This document shows, piece by piece, positions 35,556 through 44,964 of a stretch of DNA of 64,000 nucleotides. How positions within the stretch are numbered: position 1 is the stretch's first letter; each line of letters starts with the position of its first letter. Made by a program: the position numbers and the translations under genes. Under the pieces are notes generated by a model that searched no databases, was not told the origin of the DNA, and saw nothing but the letters and a program-made list of their open reading frames with translations. This DNA comes from Flavobacterium taihuense (GTDB lineage: Bacteria > Bacteroidota > Bacteroidia > Flavobacteriales > Flavobacteriaceae): the NCBI RefSeq assembly GCF_019351435.1, contig NZ_JAHWYN010000010.1:1-64000 (forward strand). Direction: 5' to 3'.

Positions 35556-35655
35556 TGGGCGTTACCACAAGGGTCGGGCTTTTCGTTACAATCTTTTTTG
35601 AGGCAAAAAAAGCCTCAAAAAAGGATTTTCTCTTCAATCCCTAACGCAAAAAACA
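35556..35655 (+). repeat. Dispersed intergenic repeat, copy A
   Basis: It begins GGGCGTTACC, continues AGGGTCGGGCTTTTCGTTAC and ends CAATCCCTAACGCAAAAA. In the centre TTTTTTGAGGC and GCCTCAAAAAA (35594-35622) form a hairpin. The same ends occur inverted at 47439-47552. It lies between the Mo subunit and the XdhC gene. Confidence 0.8.
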
Positions 35656-35680
35656 AAAAATTAAAACGAATATTATTTTA

Positions 35681-36442
35681 ATGAACAACTGGATTGAACT
35701 ATTACAGGAATTTAAAAGTAAAAAAAAGCCTGTAGCACTAGTTACCATTACTAAAATTCTAGGCTCTGCTCCATGCAAAGTAGGATCTAAAATGATTGTT
35801 ACGCCGCAAAAAGAAATATTTGGAACTATTGGCGGAGGCAAATTAGAATTTCAGGTAATCGATGAAGCCGTTCGGTCAATTCAGGAAAATAAAATTTTAG
35901 AATGCACTTATACTTTAGGTCCCGAATTTGAACAATGCTGTGGCGGAAAAGTAGAATTAATTATTGAATCCATGAATCAATCCCCTGAATTATACATCTT
36001 TGGAGCTGGGCATATCGGCGTTGCTATTTGTCAAGTTCTGAAAGATACCCCTTTTGCAATTACGCTTTTAGATACCAGAGAAAACTGGAAAGAAGCTATT
36101 GAAATTGACCCAATAGTTAATTACAGTTCCGTTCCGTTTGATCTTTATAAACAGACTGTAAACTGGGGAGCAAATTGTTATGTTGTTATTTTGACTCACG
36201 ATCACAAACTCGATTTTGAAATTACAGCTCTAGCATTGCATCAGCAGACTAAATATATTGGACTGATAGGCAGTAAAACCAAAAAGAACAAATTCAACAA
36301 CTTACTGATAAACGAATTAGACTTTAAAGCGGGAATCTCGCCAGTGCATTGCCCGATGGGACTGGATTTAGGCGGTAATTCGCCCAAAGAAATTGCCATA
36401 AGCATCGCCTCTGAATTACTGAAAGCTTATTATGAAAAATGA
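35681..36442 (+). CDS. XdhC-family molybdenum cofactor sulfuration/insertion protein
   Basis: This 253-aa protein matches XdhC: an N-terminal domain (AGS-type KILGSAPCKVGSKMIV, GTIGGGKLE) and a Rossmann domain (FGAGHIGVAI, then GLIGSKTKK, then CPMGLDLGGNSPKEIAISIA). XdhC binds Mo cofactor, has it sulfurated and loads it into xanthine dehydrogenase-type enzymes. It overlaps the next gene by 11 bases. Confidence 0.93.
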   Translation: MNNWIELLQEFKSKKKPVALVTITKILGSAPCKVGSKMIVTPQKEIFGTIGGGKLEFQVIDEAVRSIQENKILECTYTLGPEFEQCCGGKVELIIESMNQSPELYIFGAGHIGVAICQVLKDTPFAITLLDTRENWKEAIEIDPIVNYSSVPFDLYKQTVNWGANCYVVILTHDHKLDFEITALALHQQTKYIGLIGSKTKKNKFNNLLINELDFKAGISPVHCPMGLDLGGNSPKEIAISIASELLKAYYEK

Positions 36443-37058
36443 TACTGTATTTGTGTTATTGGCTGGAGGTAAATCCGAAAGAATGGGAATTGCAAAAGGT
36501 TTATTAGAATATCAAAACACCTATTGGATTTTGGAACAAATAAATCGCATCTCAACTACAACTGTAACCGAAGTTTATATTGGATTAGGGCATCATTTTC
36601 AAGAATACTTAAACAAAATACCTTTGTTAAAGCAAGCAGAATCAGAGTTTGTCATTTACAAAAAAATCATGATTCGAGTAATTATCAATAAAAATCCGGA
36701 ACTTGGATCCTTCACAACACTTCAAACCGTTTTACAGCAAATCCAAAAAAACAAATCAGTATTGATAACCCCCATTGACATTCCGATATTAAATACTACC
36801 GAATTACAAACTATTATAGAAACTAAAAACCAAGTTGTACTTCCGAATTTTGAAGGTAAAAATGGTCATCCAATAAAACTGCATGCTGACTTTTGGAATC
36901 CATTACTTTTGCTAAGTCCAGCAGACGAAAACAGCAGATTGGATTTAGAAATCAAAAAAATGAATCCTTCAAAAATCACTCAAATTGCAGTAACTGATTC
37001 TGCTATCGTAAAAAACTTAAATACCCCAAACGATTGGATTGAGTTTTCAAAATCATAA
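36432..37058 (+). CDS. MobA-like nucleotidyltransferase for Mo cofactor
   Basis: This 208-aa protein has the GT-A-like signature LLAGGKSERMGIAKGLLEY and the metal site TPIDIPIL. It resembles MobA/MocA, which attach CMP or GMP to molybdopterin. XDH-type enzymes usually use the cytosine form, so a MocA role is likely (inference). It ends the molybdenum operon before a terminator. Confidence 0.88.
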   Translation: MKNDTVFVLLAGGKSERMGIAKGLLEYQNTYWILEQINRISTTTVTEVYIGLGHHFQEYLNKIPLLKQAESEFVIYKKIMIRVIINKNPELGSFTTLQTVLQQIQKNKSVLITPIDIPILNTTELQTIIETKNQVVLPNFEGKNGHPIKLHADFWNPLLLLSPADENSRLDLEIKKMNPSKITQIAVTDSAIVKNLNTPNDWIEFSKS

Positions 37059-37061
37059 AAA

Positions 37062-37097
37062 AAAAGCGTCTCGAAAAAACTTTCGAAACGCTTTTAT
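37062..37097 (+). terminator. Terminator of the molybdenum hydroxylase operon
   Basis: AAAAGCGTCTCGAAA pairs with TTTCGAAACGCTTTT (one bulge) in the 36 bases after the MobA-like gene, with a T-rich right edge. Confidence 0.8.
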
Positions 37098-37145
37098 AAC
37101 TTAAATTCGTTTATGATTGATGATGATTGCAAATAAGCAAAAAAC

Positions 37146-37685
37146 TTATTTCTTGATTAATTCCTGAAGTGGTTTCAATTGTTCTAAATCAATTTTTGAC
37201 TCTTTTAAAACAGAAATCATATTCATAATATGGGTAGGATTCATGTCTTTCCCCAAGACTCTTACTACGGCAAAACCAGCATCATTTTTATTGGCAAAAA
37301 AAACAAATTCATTGATATGATCATCGGTACCTACGTAGGTTACAGAAGCGCCTTGCTTACCTGAATTAAACTTCATCAGCTGCTGATACTTTGGATCTTT
37401 TAGGATCAAATTCACTTTAGCTCTTTCTGCCTCAAACTGCGACTTGTTCTTATCATTCAATTTGAAAGCCAAAACATTTATTTTCTCAAAAGACTGTAAA
37501 GCTTCTTTCTGAACTACGGTTAATTTGGTTTTATCAACATCTAAAATGTTTGATGAAATATCCAACGCAATAAAGTCTTTGTTTTCGGTATTTTCAACAA
37601 AATATTTTTGCAGAGTAGGCTCTGAACTACAGCTTCCAAAAACTAGGCTGAAAAGCAGTGTGATTATAAATAGAATGATTTTCAT
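37146..37685 (-). CDS. DUF4252 lipoprotein
   Basis: This 179-aa protein has a lipoprotein signal with lipobox VFGSC and a DUF4252 domain over the rest (VDKTKLTVVQKEALQSFEKI, LMKFNSGKQGASV). Function unknown. It starts one base after the end of its paralogue, and both lie downstream of the sigma/anti-sigma pair on the same strand, a common order in Flavobacteriia. Confidence 0.85.
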   Translation of the reverse strand: MKIILFIITLLFSLVFGSCSSEPTLQKYFVENTENKDFIALDISSNILDVDKTKLTVVQKEALQSFEKINVLAFKLNDKNKSQFEAERAKVNLILKDPKYQQLMKFNSGKQGASVTYVGTDDHINEFVFFANKNDAGFAVVRVLGKDMNPTHIMNMISVLKESKIDLEQLKPLQELIKK

Positions 37686-37686
37686 C

Positions 37687-38214
37687 TTACTTTTTACCTT
37701 TAGTTGCTTTTTTCAAATCATCTCCTCCTGGTATTCTCATTTTATCTGTCAAAACCGAAATTTCATTCAGATCAAAATCGCCTGTCAATGACATCAAAAC
37801 GGTATCTTCTCCTTTGCTTCCTTCAACAAACATCAGCAGTTCTCTTATCTGAGTATCTTTTACTCCAGATTTCACCATGATTTTTACATTTCTGCCTTTA
37901 TCATTTATACGCATCAATTCTTCCAAACCGGCAGTTTTAATATATTTATCGGCCGCTGCTTTCATTTCCCCTTCTACCTTTGAGTTTTGAGTGGTAAACA
38001 CCTTTAAATTGTCTAGTTTCTTGATCAGGTTCATGTATTGCTGCGCTTCTTTATCAGAAATATCAACTTTTACTTTACTCATCAATTCGAACATCTTTTT
38101 GTTTACGACTATTGATGTTACCTCTTCCTGACCGTCGAATTTATCGAATGCCGACTGGGCAAAAAACGGACTTGATACCAAAACTGCTACTAATGTGATT
38201 ATTAACTTCTTCAT
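37687..38214 (-). CDS. DUF4252 secreted protein
   Basis: This 175-aa paralogue of the next gene has a cleavable signal (ending PFFAQ) and the DUF4252 pattern (DKEAQQYMNLIKKLDNLKVF, DLNEISVLTDKM). It may be regulated by the ECF sigma factor just upstream (inference from order). Confidence 0.85.
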   Translation of the reverse strand: MKKLIITLVAVLVSSPFFAQSAFDKFDGQEEVTSIVVNKKMFELMSKVKVDISDKEAQQYMNLIKKLDNLKVFTTQNSKVEGEMKAAADKYIKTAGLEELMRINDKGRNVKIMVKSGVKDTQIRELLMFVEGSKGEDTVLMSLTGDFDLNEISVLTDKMRIPGGDDLKKATKGKK

Positions 38215-38335
38215 TTTATTTTGATTTAATGATTATTTTTAAAATTTAAACTTGCAATTGGGCTTGAATGCTCTAGAATCACTCTCGCTTTATTTTTAAT
38301 ACTTTTATTTTTTAATCTACATTTCTAAAAATCTT

Positions 38336-38412
38336 TTGGGTTTGTCCCACAGATTGCTTCGTCGTTCCTCCTCGCAACTCTGGGTCGGGCTGTACATTCC
38401 CGCTTTTTATTC
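38336..38412 (+). repeat. Possible third, degenerate copy of the dispersed repeat
   Basis: The segment GGGTCGGGCTGTACATTCCCG, here shortened in the middle of a GC-richer patch, resembles GGGTCGGGCTTTTCGTTAYA of copies A and B, but the conserved end is missing. Confidence 0.4.
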
Positions 38413-38856
38413 AACAAATACCTTATTCTTAGTTACTTCATACACTTGAATGTACTGCATCCCCTCGACACCGGCATTTACATTACTGGACAGCATAGCC
38501 AATGCTTTTTGCGTCGCTTCCAACGCTTCTTTGGGGTTTTCATAAGTACCCAATTCATTATTTTCTTTTACTTCATTAGCATTAAAATAAACATAAGTTC
38601 CTGCACCTATCAAAACTGCTATTGATGCCGCTATCGACAGCCATGCAGTTTTTTTCTTTTTAGAAATCAACGGTGCATCTTTGCCAAAACTTTCTTTTTT
38701 TGCTTCAGCAAAATACCCGAATAAAGGTTTGTATTGTTCTAAATGCGGTGCAACATCTGGCGAGGAAAAATAGTTTTTTAACTCATTTTCTTCTACAATA
38801 CTCGTCTCTCCTTCAAAGTATTTTTCTAAAAGTGCTTCCATTTTATTGAACTCCAT
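38407..38856 (-). CDS. Anti-sigma-factor-like membrane protein
   Basis: This 149-aa protein has a cytoplasmic N-terminus typical of Bacteroidota anti-sigma factors (LEKYFEGETSIVEENELKNY, then FSSPDVAPHLEQYKPLF), a single helix at about residues 70-90 (AWLSIAASIAVLIGAGTYVY) and a short periplasmic tail. Its start overlaps the sigma gene by 14 bases, so the two are cotranslated. Confidence 0.82.
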   Translation of the reverse strand: MEFNKMEALLEKYFEGETSIVEENELKNYFSSPDVAPHLEQYKPLFGYFAEAKKESFGKDAPLISKKKKTAWLSIAASIAVLIGAGTYVYFNANEVKENNELGTYENPKEALEATQKALAMLSSNVNAGVEGMQYIQVYEVTKNKVFVE

Positions 38857-39352
38857 AACTGTGTGTTTTTAACATATATTCTCTAATTGTTTTCCTTGCT
38901 CTTGAAAGTGCTACTCGTACAGCAGTTTCATTCATCTCTGTAATTTTGGCGATTTCCGAAAACTCGCATTGTTCGATATCCCTTAATTGAATAATTAACC
39001 GCTGCTGTTCTGGCAATTGGTCGATAATTTTTTCAACCCATCTTAAACTGTCACAATCTTCTATTTTTTTATATAAGCTGGGTTCTTTATCTGTAAAATT
39101 ACTGTGCTCTATTTTCAGATTACTCGCTCTTTTTGATTTCAGCTGATCCAGACAATAATTTTTAGTCATTGTCATCGCCATTGCTTCAACACTATTATAC
39201 GCATCTAAATTTTCATTTTTACTCCACAATTTTACCAAAATTTCCTGAGTCGCATCTTCTGCTTCCTCTGTGCTTACGAGCAATCGCTTAGCCAATCGAA
39301 AGAGCTTGTCTTTGAATGGATTAATTAAAAGCACAAATTCATTTTGGTTCAT
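38843..39352 (-). CDS. ECF-type RNA polymerase sigma factor
   Basis: This 169-aa protein has sigma region 2 (FRLAKRLLVSTEEAEDATQE, ILVKLW) and region 4 (LPEQQRLIIQLRDIEQCEFS, EIAKITEMNETAVRVALSRA). It is cotranslated with its putative anti-sigma factor. Target genes may include the DUF4252 pair downstream. Confidence 0.93.
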   Translation of the reverse strand: MNQNEFVLLINPFKDKLFRLAKRLLVSTEEAEDATQEILVKLWSKNENLDAYNSVEAMAMTMTKNYCLDQLKSKRASNLKIEHSNFTDKEPSLYKKIEDCDSLRWVEKIIDQLPEQQRLIIQLRDIEQCEFSEIAKITEMNETAVRVALSRARKTIREYMLKTHSYGVQ

Positions 39353-39479
39353 AAATGCGGTTTTATTTGGTTGGTTATATAATCAAGACGAGTCACTATA
39401 ATAATTGTTACAAAAAATAAAATTAAATCAAACTAAAGTTAGTATTTTTGCGTTCTAGTCTTACAAATAAATTAATAAT

Positions 39480-40982
39480 ATGAAGACATCTTTCAAAATT
39501 ACACTTTTACTATTCATAGCTCTTTTTACTTTTCAGAGCTGCGAAGATAATGATGATGTCGCTCCGCCGGCAAATATTGAAGTTAATGACTTTATATGGA
39601 AAGGGCTTAATTTGTATTATTTATGGCAGGCCGATGTCCCTAATTTATCTGATAATCGTTTTGCAAATCAGGCTGATTTAAACACTTTTCTACACCAATA
39701 TGAAAAGCCTGAAGAATTATTTGATGCTCTGAGAGTAAACGAATCGACCGATCGATTTAGCTGGATAGTCAGTGATTATCTTGAGTTAGAAGGTTCGCTT
39801 CAAGGAACTACAAAAAATGACGGTGTGGACTTTGGCCTTTATTATAAATCTTCTACCTCAAATGAAATATTTGGTTATGTTCGCTATATTATAAACAATT
39901 CTGATGCTTCTTCCAAAGATATCAAGCGTGGCGATATTTTTTATGGAGTAAATGGAACACAACTCACCGATAAAAATTACCAAGATTTATTAATAAACTC
40001 TGAAAATTACACGCTCAATTTAGCCAATTACAACAATGGTGCTATTACTCCAAACGGAAAATCAGTAAACCTGACAAAAACTGTTCTTAATGAAAATCCA
40101 ATTTTAATCAATAAAGTTATTGAAAGTGGCGGACATAAAATAGGTTACTTAATGTACAATGGTTTTTATTCTACCTATGATACACAGCTAAATGATGCTT
40201 TTGCCACGTTAAAATCTGAAGGTGTTACTGATCTAGTTTTAGATTTAAGATACAACTCAGGTGGTTCTGTTCTGTCTTCTGCCCGTTTGGCCAGTATGAT
40301 TACAGGACAGTTCACAGACAAAGTATTTGCTAAACAAAGATGGAATGACAAAATCAATTCCTATTTTGAATCCGAAAATCCAGAATCCCTGAAAAATTTA
40401 TTCACAAATACAGTAGGAACTGCACCCTTGAATAGTTTAAACCTTACCAAAGTTTATATTTTGACGACTACCAGTACAGCTTCAGCAAGCGAATTGGTTA
40501 TCAACGGATTAAAACCTTATATTGATGTAGTTCAAATTGGCGATGTTACTACTGGAAAAAATGTAGGATCAATCACAATCTACGACTCACCTACTTTTGG
40601 AAAAGAAAACAGAAACCCAAGTCACCGTTACGCCATGCAGCCTATTGTTTTTAAAACTGTTAATGCTGCTGATTTTGGTGATTATTTTAATGGTTTAACA
40701 CCAGCAAAAGGTAATTTATTGCCAGAAGACATAAACAATTTGGGTGTACTTGGAAACTCCGAGACCAAAATGATTGATAACAAAGAAACTCTAATATCGA
40801 ACGATCCTTTATTAGATTTGGCTTTTGCTAAAATCACTGGAAGACCTACAGGAATTACTACAAAAAAGAAAAAAAGTGTTCCTCAAATTCAATTTAATTA
40901 TTTGGGCGATTCAAAATCAATTACTAATCAAAACCAAATGTATATTGACAAAGTTCCAGCTGGGCTTTTGAAATCATTATAG
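39480..40982 (+). CDS. S41-family C-terminal-processing protease-like lipoprotein
   Basis: This 500-aa protein has a lipoprotein signal with lipobox TFQSC and an acidic stretch after it (EDNDD), then an N-terminal helical domain, a PDZ-like domain (about 110-210) and an S41 protease core. LDLRYNSGGSVLSSARLAS and TTTSTASASELVINGL carry the substrate loop and the nucleophilic Ser region. It acts in the periplasm or on the cell surface. It is a single gene with a terminator after it. Confidence 0.9.
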   Translation: MKTSFKITLLLFIALFTFQSCEDNDDVAPPANIEVNDFIWKGLNLYYLWQADVPNLSDNRFANQADLNTFLHQYEKPEELFDALRVNESTDRFSWIVSDYLELEGSLQGTTKNDGVDFGLYYKSSTSNEIFGYVRYIINNSDASSKDIKRGDIFYGVNGTQLTDKNYQDLLINSENYTLNLANYNNGAITPNGKSVNLTKTVLNENPILINKVIESGGHKIGYLMYNGFYSTYDTQLNDAFATLKSEGVTDLVLDLRYNSGGSVLSSARLASMITGQFTDKVFAKQRWNDKINSYFESENPESLKNLFTNTVGTAPLNSLNLTKVYILTTTSTASASELVINGLKPYIDVVQIGDVTTGKNVGSITIYDSPTFGKENRNPSHRYAMQPIVFKTVNAADFGDYFNGLTPAKGNLLPEDINNLGVLGNSETKMIDNKETLISNDPLLDLAFAKITGRPTGITTKKKKSVPQIQFNYLGDSKSITNQNQMYIDKVPAGLLKSL

Positions 40983-41050
40983 CAAATATAATTCAGGATA
41001 ACAATTATATTTAAGAAGACACCTGAACTTAATAGAACTCAATCAAAAAA

Positions 41051-41080
41051 GGCTTTCATCACTGAAAGCCTTTCTTTTTT
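41051..41080 (+). terminator. Terminator of the S41 gene
   Basis: GGCTTTCA (41051-41058) pairs with TGAAAGCC (41063-41070), with a T-rich tail and A-rich lead, so it may also serve the convergent gene. Confidence 0.9.
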
Positions 41081-41168
41081 CAAAAAACAATACCTAATAC
41101 GTTAATTAATCCAATAGAAATACCACAAACTATTAAACCTACAACCGTATTATACTATATTAAAAAAA

Positions 41169-42230
41169 TTAATTATTAAAGTAAAACCCGTTTGGACCAA
41201 CACCAACTGTTAATTCTTTTTGCAAGGTTCCAGTTAAGTTATAAATATAAGCTTTACTGTCAGCCTTATAATCTCCACTATCAGCCACGTAAATACGATC
41301 ATTATTAACGGCAAATCCATATAAATTAGCAACTGTTGAAGCTGTTACAATTGGTGTAGTCGAAGCAGCTGTCGCATTCGTGTTTATGCTGTAAACTGAA
41401 TTTGATACAGTATAGTAAATTTTATCATTATAAATATCCATGTATCCTGCCCCATCTAAAGCTTCTGGAAATGTGATTTTAGAAATTGTTTTGTCTGATA
41501 ATTTTACTTTCACTATCTCGCTTCTGTCGGTATAAGGACTTCTTAAAATATATAGAATTCCATCTTTTTCTTCCATTGTATCTGCACTTAGTCCAATTGT
41601 TATCGGCGCTTCTAATGATTTTGCGGCAATATTTACAACCAATAATTTAGAGCTAGTGTAGGATTCAGTAATATATAATTTACCATTCTTTTCAACAATT
41701 CTGTTAGCTGTTGCATTCAAATCAATTTTAGATTCAAATTTATTAGTTGCCAAATCAATAACAGCAACATAATCATCTGTATTACCAGGAGCAGTAGCTG
41801 AAGCCCCCCAATCTGCATAAGTATTAGCATTAGTCACATAAGCTTTACCATCTTTTACCACGCCGTATCTAGGATTCAAAAGCCCTGTGTCAATTTTAGC
41901 TACTAATTTAAATGTATATCTATTAACCACATTTATAACTTTTGATCCTCCTGCAATAATATAGGCTTTATCACCATCAAAAAAAATACTTTGAGCATAC
42001 TTACCAAGCAGGTCACTTCCATTTGCTGCAGTATATGCATCTTTTGTAAAAACACTGAAATCATCACTAGAAAATGATACTGTTCCCTGACCTGCACTTC
42101 CTTCATTCAGAATAAAAAACCCATTGTCATAATCTCCTTTTGGAGTGTTGTCGTTGTTATCATCGTCATTCGAACAAGAAACAAATAACGAAATACTAAA
42201 CGCCATTAAAAGTAATTTACCAATCTTCAT
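41169..42230 (-). CDS. YncE-like beta-propeller surface lipoprotein, BtuG-like
   Basis: This 353-aa lipoprotein (lipobox LFVSC, then SNDDDNNDN, an acidic surface-export signal) has repeated propeller strands (GKAYVTNANTYADWG, GKLYITESYTSSKLLVVN, NDRIYVADSGDYKADSKAYI). It lies 4 bases after the cobalamin-riboswitch-controlled TonB receptor gene. In Bacteroides the surface beta-propeller BtuG captures B12 and hands it to BtuB. This is a candidate BtuG counterpart; residue-level binding data cannot be read. Confidence 0.75.
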   Translation of the reverse strand: MKIGKLLLMAFSISLFVSCSNDDDNNDNTPKGDYDNGFFILNEGSAGQGTVSFSSDDFSVFTKDAYTAANGSDLLGKYAQSIFFDGDKAYIIAGGSKVINVVNRYTFKLVAKIDTGLLNPRYGVVKDGKAYVTNANTYADWGASATAPGNTDDYVAVIDLATNKFESKIDLNATANRIVEKNGKLYITESYTSSKLLVVNIAAKSLEAPITIGLSADTMEEKDGILYILRSPYTDRSEIVKVKLSDKTISKITFPEALDGAGYMDIYNDKIYYTVSNSVYSINTNATAASTTPIVTASTVANLYGFAVNNDRIYVADSGDYKADSKAYIYNLTGTLQKELTVGVGPNGFYFNN

Positions 42231-42234
42231 AATA

Positions 42235-44088
42235 TTAAAATTTTAGAGTTATATACATATTGAAATTTCGACCCGGCATAGGTCTGTTTTCCAGGCTTTC
42301 ATAATTTTCATTGAAAATATTTAAAACCTGAAAACCCAGTTTAAAAGAATTTAAGAATTTAAAAGCATAATCTATTCCCAGATTTGAAACGGTATAATCG
42401 TTTATGATTTCATCCGGATTATTATCCGCTCTGGTATAAACAAAACCATTATACAAAAACTGATAATAAGCAGTTATCCTATTTCTGGAATACGAAACTG
42501 AGGAAGTTACTTTATTGTAAGGAACAAAGAAAAGCTGGTTTCCAGTTGCATCATCTTCAGACACTGTGCAAGCATAAGAAGCATTGGCATTGAAATTATT
42601 TTTGCCAAACTGTTTTTTCCAGCTCAACAACGTTTCTGAACCATAACTGTTTACTCTATCATTATTGTGAGGAGACCAAACTCCATTTTTACCTGGAACC
42701 CACTGCAATAAATCTTTTATTTTGATATAATAGAAAGTCTGTGTAAGCGAAATGTCTTTGAAAGTAAACACATTCCCTATTTCTGCCTGATAGGAACTCT
42801 CTGGTTTTAAATCAGGATTTCCACCTGTCTCCCAATACAAATCATTAAAAGTGGGTATCCTGAAATTTCGTGATACATTCAATTTCAAATTGTACAGTTT
42901 ATTAAATTGATAGGAAGAACCTAAAGAGAATAAAACAGGCGATTCGTAATTGTTTGTAAACTCTTTTCGAATACCAAACTCATTTTTCCAATAAGCCGAA
43001 AAGTCTTGTTTTACCAGTAATGAGGCTGAACTAATTTCGCGGACATGATTACCAAAACCAGTTCCATAACCATTTGTTCTATTGTAATCTAAAATTCCGT
43101 TTACCTGAGTCGATTTAAATAATTGGTATCCAAGGTCTGCTTTCGTTATCAAATTTTCTGTTTTTCCGTAAGTATATTGATTAGTTGAATTATCAGCAAA
43201 ATATTGGTAGTTTTCAAAAATATAGGCTGTTTTTAAATTCGTAGTAAACCTGCCAAAATTTCCTTCATATTCTAATAAATTACGGTTAAAACCATTAACG
43301 TATTTACTTTTCATTTCAGATTCAGTCACTAAAGAAGTATTCCTATCTGTGTTTGATGTTTGACTGTAAAATTTAAAAACGTTTGTATCATTAAGTTTAT
43401 AACCCAAATTAGCGCTCATTGTAATCACATCGTATTGACCATTTTGATTCCAGCGCTGTTCACCCTTCCAAGTATATTTATTCAGGTATTTGTAATCATT
43501 TGTAGAACTGTTTTTTGAAAAGCCAATTTGCGCACTCCATTTTTCAGTTGCGATATTGCTTTTATAATTAATTCCGATAGTATTAAAACTGCCATAATCC
43601 AGTTTTAAATTATTCTCAAACCGATTATAAAAACCCAAATCGTTATTCAAATGGACTGTACCTCCTATTGCTCCACTACCATAAAGTATGCTTCCGCCAC
43701 CGGCTTTTACTGAGATTGAATTATAATCAGACCCTGAAATTGTATTAAAATCAGTACTGCCATTCATTTGCGAATTAATATTGATTCCGTTCCAGATTAC
43801 GGCAGTCTGCGAAGAAGTTGTTCCTCTAAAGGAAACTGTCGAAAGCATGCCACGCCCGTATTCCTTAAAATAAAGCGTTGAATTAAAGTTTAATAAATCA
43901 GTCAGTAAACCTTCATTTTTATTGATAATGGAATCATTAAGTTTTAAAACCGATTGTGAATTGGAGTATTTTTTGAGATTTGCATCAGAAACAATAACTT
44001 CTTTTAAATTATTTATAGAATCATTTTGCGCCGAAATCAATTGGCACATTAAAACAAAAAAGGATACTATTAGTTTTCTTAAAGTCAT
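42235..44088 (-). CDS. btuB: TonB-dependent outer-membrane receptor, BtuB-like
   Basis: I start at the Met of MTLRKLIVSFFVLMCQLISAQ (44088), which gives a signal peptide; the longer frame runs into the riboswitch. The 617-aa product has a plug (NSTLYFKEYGRGMLSTVSFR, AGGGSILYGSGAIGGTVHL) and a 22-strand-type barrel ending in MYITLKF. Control by a cobalamin riboswitch supports B12 or cobinamide uptake. It heads an operon with the BtuG-like gene. Confidence 0.88.
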   Translation of the reverse strand: MTLRKLIVSFFVLMCQLISAQNDSINNLKEVIVSDANLKKYSNSQSVLKLNDSIINKNEGLLTDLLNFNSTLYFKEYGRGMLSTVSFRGTTSSQTAVIWNGININSQMNGSTDFNTISGSDYNSISVKAGGGSILYGSGAIGGTVHLNNDLGFYNRFENNLKLDYGSFNTIGINYKSNIATEKWSAQIGFSKNSSTNDYKYLNKYTWKGEQRWNQNGQYDVITMSANLGYKLNDTNVFKFYSQTSNTDRNTSLVTESEMKSKYVNGFNRNLLEYEGNFGRFTTNLKTAYIFENYQYFADNSTNQYTYGKTENLITKADLGYQLFKSTQVNGILDYNRTNGYGTGFGNHVREISSASLLVKQDFSAYWKNEFGIRKEFTNNYESPVLFSLGSSYQFNKLYNLKLNVSRNFRIPTFNDLYWETGGNPDLKPESSYQAEIGNVFTFKDISLTQTFYYIKIKDLLQWVPGKNGVWSPHNNDRVNSYGSETLLSWKKQFGKNNFNANASYACTVSEDDATGNQLFFVPYNKVTSSVSYSRNRITAYYQFLYNGFVYTRADNNPDEIINDYTVSNLGIDYAFKFLNSFKLGFQVLNIFNENYESLENRPMPGRNFNMYITLKF

Positions 44089-44136
44089 AATTTCTGAACC
44101 TTTTTTCCCGAAAGTTCGATATTCGTTAAGAAAAAA

Positions 44137-44310
44137 GGCAGGTCTCCTGGCTTGCGTCTTGTTGTTCACCTTCCCATCTCGTTTTTAGAACGAGACAGTG
44201 GCATTGTAGATAACAACAAGCTTGATAGCTTACAGTTGCGGGAACAGCTTAGGTTTTGAACCTAATTCCCTTTTAATGTGTTTTCATAAAAAGTAAAACA
44301 CAACCTTAAT
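44137..44310 (-). promoter_or_regulatory. Cobalamin riboswitch
   Basis: Read on the minus strand it shows the hallmark elements: AAAGGGAATTAGG, CCCGCAACTGTAAGC, AATGCCACTG, GGGAAGG and GCAAGCCAGGAGACCTGCC at the 3' end, followed by a T-run (44136-44131). A -7 element TATATTTG lies at 44325-44318 and the btuB ATG 49 bases after the aptamer. High B12 should shut off the receptor. Confidence 0.93.
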
Positions 44311-44427
44311 TCGGGTGCAAATATAAAGTTAAAAATATCGAAAACTAAAATTAATACATCATTTTAATTTCAATACAAATATAATAAATTGCTTTTCAAT
44401 GTTTTAAAATTAAAAAACAACTCAGTT

Positions 44428-44964
44428 TTACATTTCAATTTTAATCACAGTTCCATAATCCAATTGTGTTTTAAAAGCATCTTTCAAAGGAATATTATTT
44501 ATTCTACACAAAATACTTCGGATAACTCCAGAATGTGCTACAATGATAAGTGGTTTAGCATGTGTTTTAGAAATTTCAATATCTAAAAATTCTCGAACTC
44601 TATTGTCCAAATCTACAAACGATTCTCCGCGAGGAACAGCAATAGAAACAAAATTTTCCATCCAAGGGTCTAAAACTTCACGAGGAATGTCATTCCAACT
44701 TTTCAATTCCCAATCCCCAAAATTCATTTCCATCAATCTTGGATCTTCAATAATGGAATCAATTTGAGTACTTTCTTTGATGTGATTTGCCAAAATAATA
44801 CAGCGTTGCAACGGACTAGAATACAAAATAGCCTCTTGAGGCAATTGGTTCAGAATGGATTCAAAAACAGCATCGTAAGGCTCGCGAATTCCGACATCAC
44901 TCTGCCCATAGCAGATCCCCTTTTCACAAACCGTTTCGGTATGACGCACTAAATAAACTTCCAT
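44428..44964 (-). CDS. cobC: Alpha-ribazole phosphatase-like histidine phosphatase
   Basis: This 178-aa protein has the phosphoglycerate-mutase-like catalytic motif LVRHTETVCEKGICYG with the phosphorylated His and the second His in VAHSGVIRS. In cobalamin assembly CobC removes the phosphate from alpha-ribazole-5'-phosphate. Its 15-base overlap with cobS supports this role over a generic phosphatase. Confidence 0.88.
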   Translation of the reverse strand: MEVYLVRHTETVCEKGICYGQSDVGIREPYDAVFESILNQLPQEAILYSSPLQRCIILANHIKESTQIDSIIEDPRLMEMNFGDWELKSWNDIPREVLDPWMENFVSIAVPRGESFVDLDNRVREFLDIEISKTHAKPLIIVAHSGVIRSILCRINNIPLKDAFKTQLDYGTVIKIEM

